Position numbers and translations under genes: made by a program | Notes under the pieces: model-generated | Database searches by the model: none | The model's input: only the letters and a program-made list of their open reading frames with translations | Told to the model about the DNA's origin: nothing | From: Paraburkholderia piptadeniae | GTDB lineage: Bacteria; Pseudomonadota; Gammaproteobacteria; Burkholderiales; Burkholderiaceae | Length of the DNA: 64,000 nucleotides | Direction: 5' to 3' | Assembly: GCF_900007165.1 (NCBI RefSeq) | Contig: NZ_CYGY02000013.1 | Span: forward strand, 1 to 64,000 | In this document: piece after piece, positions 56,811 to 64,000 of the stretch | Numbering within the stretch: the first letter of the stretch is position 1 | Layout of the letters: every line of letters starts with the position of its first letter

Positions 56811-58394
56811 TCAGGGCGATGCCAGCTTCACGAGTTCATCGGCGGAAAACGCTTCGCGTTCGAGCACGCCTCGCGCGCGCCCTTCGCAGAGCACGAGGAT
56901 GCGGTCGCACATCAGCATCAGTTCGTCGATCTCCGAACTCGCGACCACCACCGTCAGTCCGCTGCGCGCCGCCTGCAGGATCTGGCTATAGATTTCGGCC
57001 TTCGCGGCCACGTCGACGCCGCGCGTCGGCTCGTCGAGCAGCAGAATCGCGGGCTGCGTCATCAGCCACTTGCCGATGATGAGCTTCTGCTGATTGCCGC
57101 CCGAGAGCGTCGCGACGGGCTCCGACGCGCCGCCGTGCTTCACGTTCGACGCTTTCGCCTGCGCGGCCACGCATCGCGCGACCGCGCGAGGCCGATAGAA
57201 CGGAAAGCCTTCGATATGCGCGAGACTCGGCAGCATGAAGTTCGCCTCGACCGACTGATCGACGACCAGCCCGTCCTTCTTGCGATCCTCGGTGACGAAC
57301 GCAACGCCCGCCTCCACGGCTTCCGCCGGCGTTCTGAACACACGCTTGCCGGCACCGATCGCGATTGCACCCGATATGCGATACGGGGACACGCCATACA
57401 GCGTTTCGAGTATCTCCGTCTTGCCCGCGCCGAGCAGGCCCGACAAACCGAACACCTCGCCGCGCCGCACCTCGAACGACACGCCGTCGACGACGGGCCG
57501 ATGCTCGCCAGAGAGCGTGAGATCGCGCACGGCAACCATCGTGTCGGCAGCCGCGCGCACTTCGCCGGACTCGCGATGCGGCGCGACGAAGTTCTTGCCG
57601 ATCATCATCGACACCAGCTGTTCCGCCGATTCGACGCGGCTCATCGGCAGCGTCGCGATATGGCGGCCGTCGCGCAGCACGGTCACGCGGTCGGCGAGAT
57701 CGAACACTTCGTGCAGGCGATGGCTGATCAGCACGATGCCCATGCCGCGCTCCCGCAACGCGCGCACGAGCACGGCGAGCGCATGCGTTTCGGTGTCGGA
57801 GAGCGCGGAGGTCGGCTCGTCCATGATGAGCACGCGCGCGTCGGCGAGCAGTGCCTTCGCGATCTCGATCAACTGCTTTTCGCCGATCCGCAACGCGCCG
57901 ACGAGCGCATCCGGCGACGGCCTGAATTGCAGTTGCGCGAGCACGTCGCGCGCTTTGGCCCGCATCGCGCGATGATCGGGAAAGCCGAAGCGCGTCGTGA
58001 TTTCCTTGCCGAGAAAGAGGTTGTCGACGACGGAGAGGCTATCCACCAGATTCAGCTCCTGGTGGATGATCGCGATTCCGGCATCCATCGCATCGGCCGT
58101 GGTTCTAAAATCGGTGCGCACACCGGCTACATCGATAGAGCCAGCATCGGGCAGATACAGGCCGCCCAGTATCTTCATCAGGCTCGACTTGCCCGCGCCG
58201 TTCTCGCCGACGAGCGCATGCACTTCGCCCGCCATGATGTCGAAATCGACGTCGGTGAGCGCGGGACTGCCGTTGAACGCGATCGAGATGCGCGTCGCGG
58301 CGACAAGCGGCGTCGCGCTCGCTGGAGCGCGCTGCTGCGCGACAGGTGGATCGAGACTGGTTGCCGTCGGCGTCATGAATTCCATCCGCTGCAT
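56811..58394 (-). CDS. Sugar ABC transporter ATP-binding protein, two ABC domains
   Basis: This 527-residue protein energises sugar import. The first domain has GENGAGKS (residues 63-70) and LRIGEKQLIEIAKALLADARVLIMDEPTSALSD. The second has the weaker loop GLLGAGKTE and LSGGNQQKLIIGKWL followed by LLLDEPTRGVDV. A degenerate signature in one half is normal in RbsA/XylG-type proteins. The first residues before residue 30 are not conserved, so the start could be up to seven codons later. Confidence 0.9.
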   Translation of the reverse strand: MQRMEFMTPTATSLDPPVAQQRAPASATPLVAATRISIAFNGSPALTDVDFDIMAGEVHALVGENGAGKSSLMKILGGLYLPDAGSIDVAGVRTDFRTTADAMDAGIAIIHQELNLVDSLSVVDNLFLGKEITTRFGFPDHRAMRAKARDVLAQLQFRPSPDALVGALRIGEKQLIEIAKALLADARVLIMDEPTSALSDTETHALAVLVRALRERGMGIVLISHRLHEVFDLADRVTVLRDGRHIATLPMSRVESAEQLVSMMIGKNFVAPHRESGEVRAAADTMVAVRDLTLSGEHRPVVDGVSFEVRRGEVFGLSGLLGAGKTEILETLYGVSPYRISGAIAIGAGKRVFRTPAEAVEAGVAFVTEDRKKDGLVVDQSVEANFMLPSLAHIEGFPFYRPRAVARCVAAQAKASNVKHGGASEPVATLSGGNQQKLIIGKWLMTQPAILLLDEPTRGVDVAAKAEIYSQILQAARSGLTVVVASSEIDELMLMCDRILVLCEGRARGVLEREAFSADELVKLASP

Positions 58395-58482
58395 CTTCGT
58401 GGGTGGTGTGAAGTGGTATGAAGCACGCGCAACGTTCGTGGCGACCGTTGCGCGCGCTTCACGTCGACTCGTGTGCGCCGGC

Positions 58483-59439
58483 TCAGCTCGCGACGAACTG
58501 CTTGGCGTTGTCGGCGAAGATGCCTTGCGTCGGCATGATCACCTTCTTCGGGACCTTTTCGCCGCCGAGCATCTTCAGCGCCTGGCGAAGCGCTTCGCCG
58601 CCCGGCGTCGGATAGACGAACGTGGCCGTGAGAATGCCCTTTTCGACCCATACGGCGCCTTCGTTCGGCAGCCCGTCCGCGCCGACGAACTTGATCTTCT
58701 TCTCGACCCCTGCGTCCTTCGCGGCGAGATACGCGCCATACGCCATCGGATCGTTGTGCGCGAACACGAGGTCGACCTGCGGATTCACGCGCAGCACCGT
58801 CTTCATGTAATCGTAGGCCTTGTCCTGCTTCCAGTCGCAGTCGACGCGCTGCCCGACGATCTTCAGCCCCGACTCCTTGCCGACGAACGACATCATGCCG
58901 TCGTGCCGGTCATGCGAAGCCTGCGTGCCGAAGCCGCCCCACACCTCGACGATGTTGCCTTTCGCCTTGCCCGCGCCGCCTTGCGTCTTGACGATGAACT
59001 CGCCGGCGCCCTTGCCGATCAGCACGTTGTCGCCGCCGACGAACTGCGTGTACTGGTCGCCGTTCACCTCGCGGTCGAGCACGAACACGGGGATGCCCGC
59101 CTTGAACGCCTTCTCGACGACGCCCGTGAGCCCCGCCGACTCCTTCGGCGAGATGAAGATCACATCCATCTTCTGCGCGATGAAGTTCTCCATGTCGGCG
59201 TTCTGCTTGTCGGTGCGGTCGTTCGCATCGGCAATGACGAGCTCGACGTTCGGATGCTTGGCGGCCTCGGCCTTCATGTCCTTGTTGAACTGGACGCGCC
59301 ACGGCTCGACGGTCGTCACCTGCGAAAAGCCGAAGCGGTACTTCTTGCCCTGCGCGTGCACATAGCCGGCTTTGATCATCAGCCCGGCGAAAGGCGCCGA
59401 TACGAGCGCGCCAGTAATCAGACGGCGATTGCGGTTCAT
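58483..59439 (-). CDS. Sugar ABC transporter substrate-binding protein
   Basis: This 318-residue periplasmic sugar-binding protein (RbsB-like, type I fold) has a signal peptide of about 29 residues that ends at VHAQ. Mature motifs are YRFGFSQVTTVEPWRVQFNKDM, VELVIADANDRTDKQNADMENFI and FVLDREVNGDQY, similar to the YtfQ type. The sugar is not known. A GGAGACA box precedes the ATG at 59439. It is the first structural gene after the LacI-family regulator, with which it shares the strand. Confidence 0.88.
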   Translation of the reverse strand: MNRNRRLITGALVSAPFAGLMIKAGYVHAQGKKYRFGFSQVTTVEPWRVQFNKDMKAEAAKHPNVELVIADANDRTDKQNADMENFIAQKMDVIFISPKESAGLTGVVEKAFKAGIPVFVLDREVNGDQYTQFVGGDNVLIGKGAGEFIVKTQGGAGKAKGNIVEVWGGFGTQASHDRHDGMMSFVGKESGLKIVGQRVDCDWKQDKAYDYMKTVLRVNPQVDLVFAHNDPMAYGAYLAAKDAGVEKKIKFVGADGLPNEGAVWVEKGILTATFVYPTPGGEALRQALKMLGGEKVPKKVIMPTQGIFADNAKQFVAS

Positions 59440-59467
59440 CTTTGTGTCTCCTGTCGATCCAGAGTCC

Positions 59468-59502
59468 GGCGCTTTCGCGCCTTGCACTGGTCCCATGCAA
59501 GG
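59468..59502 (-). other. Adjacent hairpins in the sugar-binding-protein leader
   Basis: Two stem-loops touch each other: CCTTGCA (59480-59486) with TGCAAGG (59496-59502), and GGCGC (59468-59472) with GCGCC (59477-59481). They lie just before the ribosome binding site of the binding-protein gene. They may protect the mRNA and raise the yield of the binding protein. Confidence 0.4.
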
Positions 59503-59562
59503 TAGTTGCTGTCATTGCGCATTGCGTGATGCGCGGTTTGTGCTTCTCCTGCTCCGCTGCCC

Positions 59563-59586
59563 TGCTGCTGTTACTGCTGCTGTTAC
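59563..59586. repeat. Two tandem 12-bp copies in the leader
   Basis: TGCTGCTGTTAC occurs twice in direct succession (59563-59574 and 59575-59586), followed by a partial third copy, in the gap between lacI and the binding-protein gene. It could be a spacing repeat or a slippage product. Confidence 0.6.
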
Positions 59587-59610
59587 TGTTTTGGCCTGCT
59601 CTACCGCGAT

Positions 59611-59622
59611 TGAAACGTTTTA
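59611..59622. promoter_or_regulatory. LacI-family operator before the sugar transporter genes
   Basis: TGAAACGTTTTA, 11 of 12 bases the same as the perfect palindrome in the lacI promoter, overlaps the lacI stop codon. It lies about 175 bp upstream of the binding-protein start codon, so repression there may act by blocking elongation or by looping. Confidence 0.65.
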
Positions 59623-60675
59623 ATTACTTCTGGTCTCCTCGAATTCCGACTGCTCGACGGGCACGGGCGCCGTGCTTTCGCGCACCAGCAGTTCGGCCTT
59701 GAAGCTCAGATGCACAGGCGCATTGCGCTCGCCGTTCAGCAGCTTGAGCATCAGCTGCCAGATCGCATGGCCGATCGCCTCGACCGGCTGACGGATCGAG
59801 CTCAGATACGGACGCAGCACCGACATCCAGGGCGCGTCGTCGAACGACAGCAGCGAGATGTCCTCGGGCAGGCGCAGATCGGCATCGCGGATCGCGCGCA
59901 ACGCGCCGAGCGTCGTCACGTTGCCGCCCGCGAAGAGCGCCGTCGGGCGCACGGCATTCGACAGCACTTCGAGCGTCGATGCATGGATCTCCGCCGCCGT
60001 CATTCCGCATTCGACGACGCGTATATGAGCGTCGAGCCCAGCGCGCTTCATCGCGTCGATATAGCCGTCCGCGCGCTCGCGCGAGTTCACGAGTTCGAGC
60101 GTGTTGACGAGAAACGCGATGCGCTTGTGGCCGAGCGCGATCAGATGCTCGGTGCCGTCGAACGACGCCGCGTGGCTGTCCGTCGTCACGGTATCGGCGG
60201 GAAAGGAATCGTCGACGCGGTCGGCCATCACGAGCGGCACGTTGCACTCGCGCACTTCTTCGATCGCGTGTTCGTAGCCGCGGCACGGAATGATGATCAT
60301 GCCCGCCACCTGGCGCGACATCACGAAGCGGATGCGCTCCATTTCGCGCTCGGGGTCTTCGTCGGCGTGCGCCATGATCAGGCGGTAGCCGTGCTCGAGC
60401 GCGCGGTTCTCCAGCGCGCGCGCAATGTCGACGAAGAACTGGTTGGTGAGGTCGGGCAGCACGAAGCCGATCGAACTTGGCCTGCCGCGCCGCAAGTCGG
60501 CGGCGATGCCGTTGCGGCGATAGCCGAGCCGGCGCGCCGCGTCCCACACGCGCTGCGCGCGCGCTTCGCTCACGCCCGGCACGCCCGACAACACCTTCGA
60601 CGCCGTGCCCACCGAGACTTCGGCGGCATTGGCCACGTCGCGCAGTGTCGGCAAAAGCCGCTCGGATACGCCCAT
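59620..60675 (-). CDS. LacI-family transcriptional regulator
   Basis: This 351-residue repressor has an N-terminal helix-turn-helix at about residues 10-29 (TLRDVANAAEVSVGTASKVL) and hinge helix, followed by a periplasmic-binding-protein-like sensor domain with SIGFVLPDLTNQFFVDIARALE. It belongs to the RbsR/PurR-like group. It should control the sugar transporter genes just downstream and also its own gene, judged by the operator copies. The inducer is unknown and is expected to be the imported sugar or a derivative. Confidence 0.9.
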   Translation of the reverse strand: MGVSERLLPTLRDVANAAEVSVGTASKVLSGVPGVSEARAQRVWDAARRLGYRRNGIAADLRRGRPSSIGFVLPDLTNQFFVDIARALENRALEHGYRLIMAHADEDPEREMERIRFVMSRQVAGMIIIPCRGYEHAIEEVRECNVPLVMADRVDDSFPADTVTTDSHAASFDGTEHLIALGHKRIAFLVNTLELVNSRERADGYIDAMKRAGLDAHIRVVECGMTAAEIHASTLEVLSNAVRPTALFAGGNVTTLGALRAIRDADLRLPEDISLLSFDDAPWMSVLRPYLSSIRQPVEAIGHAIWQLMLKLLNGERNAPVHLSFKAELLVRESTAPVPVEQSEFEETRSN

Positions 60676-60701
60676 GTTTCGTCAGCCCCTTTATCGCTGT
60701 C

Positions 60702-60716
60702 CGGTTCGTCGAACCG
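60702..60716. other. Palindrome in the lacI leader
   Basis: CGGTTCG and its complement CGAACCG are separated by a single T (60702-60708 and 60710-60716), 30 bp upstream of the lacI start codon. It could be a binding site for another regulator or an RNA hairpin; nothing more can be said. Confidence 0.4.
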
Positions 60717-60747
60717 TTGGTCTTTTGTTCTGATCGTGCGCAGAGAT

Positions 60748-60789
60748 TGAAACGTTTCAGAGGATATGCAATCGCATACATCAGCACAA
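60748..60789 (-). promoter_or_regulatory. lacI promoter with overlapping palindromic operator
   Basis: On the minus strand a -35 box TTGTGC (60784-60789) and a -10 box TATCCT (60761-60766) have 17-bp spacing. The perfect palindrome TGAAACGTTTCA (60748-60759) starts one base after the -10 box and covers the expected transcription start. This is the typical place for self-repression. Confidence 0.7.
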
Positions 60790-60903
60790 GACACTCGCGG
60801 CCAGGGCTTTCCCGAAGCCCGATCGCGCCCGCAACATTCGCGCATGGCCTGTCGCGTTGCATCGAGCCGACACATCGCGATACGTAATAAGAACTTCTCG
60901 TGA

Positions 60904-60921
60904 ATGTCACGGCTTCGTCAT
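60904..60921 (+). promoter_or_regulatory. Possible Pho box upstream of the plcP-like gene
   Basis: ATGTCAC-GGCT-TCGTCAT has two half-sites with 11-bp spacing, each matching the PhoB consensus CTGTCAT at five of seven positions. It lies 45 bp upstream of the start codon at 60966. No strong -10 box is visible after it. The match is only moderate. Confidence 0.35.
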
Positions 60922-60965
60922 CCGGCGATGGCGGAATGCGGGTACTGCAACTCGACGCGTGAGCC

Positions 60966-61907
60966 ATGGACAACAACACGTCCGCGACTTCCCTCTTCCG
61001 CCAGACTGGCCCGAGCGTCGATCCCGTCGCTTTCGGCCCCCGCTCTCCCTCAGCTACCCTGCCGCCGATTCCGCATCTGCCGACGCCGCCGTCGCCCTCC
61101 GAAAGCCATCACGATGACGATCACGAAAACTCGCATCGCTATCGCACGATCTGGCTTTCCGACATTCACCTCGGTTCGGGCGGATGCCAGGCGACGTATC
61201 TGCTCGATTTCTTGCGGCACAACGAATCGGAGTATCTGTACCTCGTCGGCGACATCATCGACGGCTGGCAACTGAAAAAGGGCTGGTACTGGCCGCAGGC
61301 GCACAACGACGTCGTGCAGAAGGTGCTGCGCAAGGCGCGCAAGGGCACGCAGGTGGTCTACATCCCCGGCAATCACGACGAAGGGGCGCGCCAGTTCTGC
61401 GATCTCGCGTTCGGCGACATCCACGTGCGCGGCGAAGCGTTTCACACGACGCTCACGGGCAAGCGGCTGTGGATCGTGCACGGCGATCTGTTCGACGGTG
61501 TGATCCAGCACGCGAAGTGGCTCGCGTATCTCGGCGACACGCTCTATACGCTGATCCTCGTGCTGAACCGCTGGTTCAACCGCATCCGCAGCAAGCTCGG
61601 CTTCCAGTACTGGTCGCTGTCGCAATACCTGAAGCATCAGGTGAAGAACGCCGTCAACTTCATCTCGTCGTTCGAGCGCGTGATGACCGACGAAGCGCGC
61701 CGCCGCGGCTGCGACGGCGTCGTCTGCGGGCACATCCACAAGGCCGAGATCCGCGAGATCGACGGCGTGCTGTACTGCAACGACGGCGACTGGGTCGAGA
61801 GCCTGTCGGCGCTCGTCGAGACATACGAGGGCGAGCTGAAGGTGATCTACTGGACCGTGATCCGCTCGCCGCAAGCGAGCGCGTCGAAGGCCCGCGCGAC
61901 GGCATGA
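60966..61907 (+). CDS. PlcP/LpxH-like metallophosphatase
   Basis: This 313-residue calcineurin-like phosphoesterase is often annotated as UDP-2,3-diacylglucosamine diphosphatase. Metal-binding motifs are WLSDIHLGS (residues 63-71), VGDIIDGW, IPGNHDE, WIVHGDLFD and CGHIHKAEI. A cytoplasmic, low-complexity extension of about 57 residues comes first. The SDIHLG version with a glycosyltransferase partner downstream resembles PlcP, the phospholipase C of Sinorhizobium meliloti. PlcP converts phosphatidylcholine and phosphatidylethanolamine to diacylglycerol under phosphate limitation. True LpxH acts in lipid A synthesis, and I cannot separate the two by sequence alone; the context favours PlcP. 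Confidence 0.75.
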   Translation: MDNNTSATSLFRQTGPSVDPVAFGPRSPSATLPPIPHLPTPPSPSESHHDDDHENSHRYRTIWLSDIHLGSGGCQATYLLDFLRHNESEYLYLVGDIIDGWQLKKGWYWPQAHNDVVQKVLRKARKGTQVVYIPGNHDEGARQFCDLAFGDIHVRGEAFHTTLTGKRLWIVHGDLFDGVIQHAKWLAYLGDTLYTLILVLNRWFNRIRSKLGFQYWSLSQYLKHQVKNAVNFISSFERVMTDEARRRGCDGVVCGHIHKAEIREIDGVLYCNDGDWVESLSALVETYEGELKVIYWTVIRSPQASASKARATA

Positions 61908-61942
61908 CCGCACACGAACACCACTACGAGAGGGCCAACTGC

Positions 61943-62974
61943 ATGAAGATCATGATCGTCACCGATGCGTGGGAGCCGCAGGTCAACGGCGTCGTCCGCA
62001 CGCTGAAGAACACGACGCGCGAGTTGACGGAGCTCGGCCACAAGGTCGATCTGCTGACGCCGCTCGAGTTCAAGACGATTCCGTGCCCGACGTACCCCGA
62101 GATCCGCCTCTCGCTGCTGCCGAAGCGCCATCTGCGGGAGCGGATCGACGAATTCCAGCCGGACGCGTTGCACATCGCGACGGAAGGCCCGCTCGGACTC
62201 GCCGCGCGCGCCTATGCGATCGAGCACAAGCTGCCGTTCACGACCGCGTATCACACGCGCTTTCCCGAGTACGTGCAGGCGCGCTTCGGCATCCCGCTTG
62301 CGTGGACGTATCGCTTCCTGCACTGGTTCCACAAGCCGTCGCTCTCCGTGATGGCGCCGACGCCCGTCGTGAAGGCGGACCTCGAAAAATACGGCTTCAC
62401 GAACGTCGTGCTGTGGACGCGCGGCGTCGATCTCGACATCTTCCACATGATGGACTCGAAGGTGCTGAACACCGCGCGGCCGATCTTTCTTTACGTGGGA
62501 CGCGTCGCCGTCGAGAAGAACGTCGAAGCATTCCTCAAGCTCGATCTGCCCGGCTCGAAGTGGGTCGCGGGCGAAGGCCCGGCGCTCGCCGAACTCAAGT
62601 CGCGCTATCCGGGCGTCAACTATCTCGGCGTGCTGACGCAAGCCGAGCTCGCGAAGGTCTACGCGGCCGCCGATGTATTCGTGTTCCCGAGCCGCACCGA
62701 CACGTTCGGCCTCGTGCTGCTCGAAGCGCTCGCGTGCGGCACGCCCGTCGCCGCGTATCCGGTGACGGGCCCTATCGACGTGCTCGGCGACGGCGGCGCG
62801 GGCGCGATGCACGAAGACCTGCGCGAGGCGTGTCTCGAAGCGCTGAAGATCGACCGCAGCCGCGCGCGCGAGTGGGCCGAGCGCTTCTCGTGGACGGCCG
62901 CCTCCGAACAGTTCGCCGCGCATCTGAAGCCCTTGCCGCGCGCCGCCTACAGCGAGGAAAACGCCGCCGCATAA
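61943..62974 (+). CDS. Glycosyltransferase family 4 protein (Agt-like)
   Basis: This 343-residue GT-B fold enzyme starts MKIMIVTDAWEPQVNGVVRTLKN. It has a donor-binding half with FLYVGRVAVEKNVEAFL and FPSRTDTFGLVLLEALACGTPVAAYPVTGP, which carries the E-x7-E pattern. It resembles Agt-type enzymes that put sugars on diacylglycerol to make glycolipids in place of phospholipids. The start at 61943 has a GAGAGGG box; an ATG at 61904 overlaps the upstream stop codon and is an alternative. It lies 35 bp after the metallophosphatase gene, so co-transcription is very likely. Confidence 0.8.
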   Translation: MKIMIVTDAWEPQVNGVVRTLKNTTRELTELGHKVDLLTPLEFKTIPCPTYPEIRLSLLPKRHLRERIDEFQPDALHIATEGPLGLAARAYAIEHKLPFTTAYHTRFPEYVQARFGIPLAWTYRFLHWFHKPSLSVMAPTPVVKADLEKYGFTNVVLWTRGVDLDIFHMMDSKVLNTARPIFLYVGRVAVEKNVEAFLKLDLPGSKWVAGEGPALAELKSRYPGVNYLGVLTQAELAKVYAAADVFVFPSRTDTFGLVLLEALACGTPVAAYPVTGPIDVLGDGGAGAMHEDLREACLEALKIDRSRAREWAERFSWTAASEQFAAHLKPLPRAAYSEENAAA

Positions 62975-63245
62975 CGCGTATCCGAAGCGCGTGTCCGAAA
63001 GCGCACTGCCCGACGCGCGAGCGCCCTTACTTCCCGCCACGCCCATGCAAACGAGACAATCGAACGCATTGCGCGCCCCGCAGGAATCGCTGCGCGACGC
63101 CGAAACCATCGCGTCTGAAGCCGGTCCGGCTGTCGAGCCGGACGGCGAACCTTTCGGCGATGTGCACGAACGGCATGACGACGGCGCGCCGCAGTCGCGC
63201 TATGCTGGACGCACTCAACCTCGTCCAGCACGCAAACCATCTCCC

Positions 63246-63827
63246 ATGCCATCCACCACGCGCAAGCCGATATCGCGCGATTCCGCGCCATCCGAAGAGG
63301 ACACGCTGATCGAGACCGACATCGAAGCCGAAGCCGAAGCCGGCGCCGACGTCCGCCGCGACACCCGCACCGAGCCGCATGACCCGCACGAGCCGCTCGG
63401 CCCCGACGATCCGCTCGCGTTGCCGTTCAACCCGTACAAGGGCAATCGCGGCATCACGCGCGCATGGCACGCGATGAAGAACTCGTTCGCGGGCTTTCGT
63501 GTCGCGATCCGCGAGGAAAGTGCGTTTCGCCAGGAACTGACCCTCGCGGCCATTCTTGTGCCGTGCGGCATCGTCGTGCCCGTCGAGCCCGTGTCGCGCG
63601 TGCTGCTGCTCGGCTCCGTGTTCCTTGTGCTGATCGTCGAGCTGCTCAATTCGAGCGTCGAAGCGGCCATCGACCGCATCTCGCTCGAGCGCCACGAGTT
63701 GTCGCGGCGCGCAAAGGATCTCGGCAGCGCGGCCGTGATGGTCGCGCTCTTCATGTGCGTGATGACGTGGGCGCTGATCGTCGGGCCGCTCGTGGTCCAT
63801 TGGGTCGGCGGGTGGTTCGGCGGGTGA
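63246..63827 (+). CDS. dgkA: Diacylglycerol kinase (DgkA family) with N-terminal extension
   Basis: This integral-membrane kinase turns diacylglycerol into phosphatidic acid. The core (about the last 125 residues) has FAGFRVAIREESAFRQELTLAA, then IVELLNSSVEAAIDRISLERHELSRRAKDLGSAAV, the signature of the family, and three helices. The E. coli protein has 121 residues. This one, counted from the ATG at 63246, has 193, with an acidic, Arg-rich cytoplasmic extension of about 65 residues. The frame stays open to 62991. The start is uncertain because neither ATG has a clear ribosome binding site. Confidence 0.85.
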   Translation: MPSTTRKPISRDSAPSEEDTLIETDIEAEAEAGADVRRDTRTEPHDPHEPLGPDDPLALPFNPYKGNRGITRAWHAMKNSFAGFRVAIREESAFRQELTLAAILVPCGIVVPVEPVSRVLLLGSVFLVLIVELLNSSVEAAIDRISLERHELSRRAKDLGSAAVMVALFMCVMTWALIVGPLVVHWVGGWFGG

Positions 63828-63942
63828 TCCGGCGGTTCGTTCGGACTCAGGCGCTAGCCGCCGCGCGCGAGCACCGAGCCCACGTCACGAGTATTCAAGA
63901 GCCCGTCATTGGCGCCGCATCCACGCCATACAGAAGCGCGCG

Positions 63943-63980
63943 TTCTGGGTATAGAACGGTCGGTTTATAATCGTTCGATA
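63943..63980 (+). promoter_or_regulatory. Promoter-like sequence with TetR-type operator at window end
   Basis: TATAAT at 63966-63971 is a perfect -10 box, with only a weak -35 (TTCTGG, 63943-63948) 17 bp before it. Overlapping it is an imperfect inverted repeat, TATAGAACGGTCGGTTTATA, similar in style to the GAACGGTCGTTC site at 21166. The next gene lies outside the window; a TetR-family regulator is likely. Confidence 0.4.
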
Positions 63981-64000
63981 GTCTCAAAAACAGCCAACCA

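Noticed and set aside
60966..61907. Firm naming of this gene as lpxH
   Set aside because: The fold fits LpxH, but the glycosyltransferase and diacylglycerol kinase neighbours fit PlcP better; the symbol is therefore left blank.

Overview
This window is a stretch of chromosome from a high-GC betaproteobacterium, most likely Paraburkholderia or a close relative in Burkholderiaceae. The evidence is the conserved order rpsO-pnp-quinone oxidoreductase-tpiA-secG-tRNA-Leu-nuoA-N-DUF2818-NUDIX-DUF1178, the order ilvBNC-psd-pssA-leuA, several Burkholderia-type DUF families (DUF2863, DUF3619, DUF3106), and a palindromic repeat of a kind I associate with Paraburkholderia. It is nearly all coding. I see no phage, no intact insertion sequence and no CRISPR array.

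Positions 1-10,400 hold mixed housekeeping and stress genes: an AI-2E/PerM-type transporter, a DUF2863 protein, an atypical LuxR-type regulator, a CbiM-like membrane protein, a secreted protein with a Lys/Ser tail, an M14 carboxypeptidase next to yaaA, an orphan PIN protein, a PLP aminotransferase and a glutathione transferase. Positions 10,500-21,100 form an acyl-CoA catabolism region with two parts. The plus-strand run is 3-hydroxyacyl-CoA dehydrogenase, enoyl-CoA hydratase, histidine phosphatase, and an ACAD10/11-type kinase with its acyl-CoA dehydrogenase. The minus-strand run is DUF1178, two dissimilar acyl-CoA dehydrogenases and two MaoC hydratases.

Positions 21,400-39,100 carry the 14-gene complex I operon on the minus strand, preceded by tpiA, secG and a tRNA-Leu(GAG), with a strong promoter upstream of tpiA. 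Positions 39,100-43,000 carry a quinone oxidoreductase, pnp with a long leader hairpin, and rpsO. Positions 43,200-45,300 carry an orphan amino-acid-type binding protein and a lipoprotein with two BamE-like repeats.

Positions 45,386-52,695 are the branched-chain amino acid block, with phospholipid genes psd and pssA inside it. Just upstream of leuA is an unlabelled 27-codon leader peptide rich in leucine, including four rare CTA codons. It starts almost exactly at the predicted transcription start. I think this is a leucine attenuator with a leaderless leader peptide.

Positions 52,900-55,300 hold an ECF-like sigma factor followed by DUF3619, DUF3106 and RDD genes. Positions 55,400-60,800 hold a LacI-controlled sugar ABC transporter, with matching operators at both ends of the lacI gene. 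Positions 60,960-63,830 hold a metallophosphatase, a GT4 glycosyltransferase and a diacylglycerol kinase in a row. The first two resemble PlcP and Agt, which replace phospholipids with glycolipids when phosphate is scarce, and a possible Pho box lies upstream. This cluster and the leuA leader are the two most interesting items.
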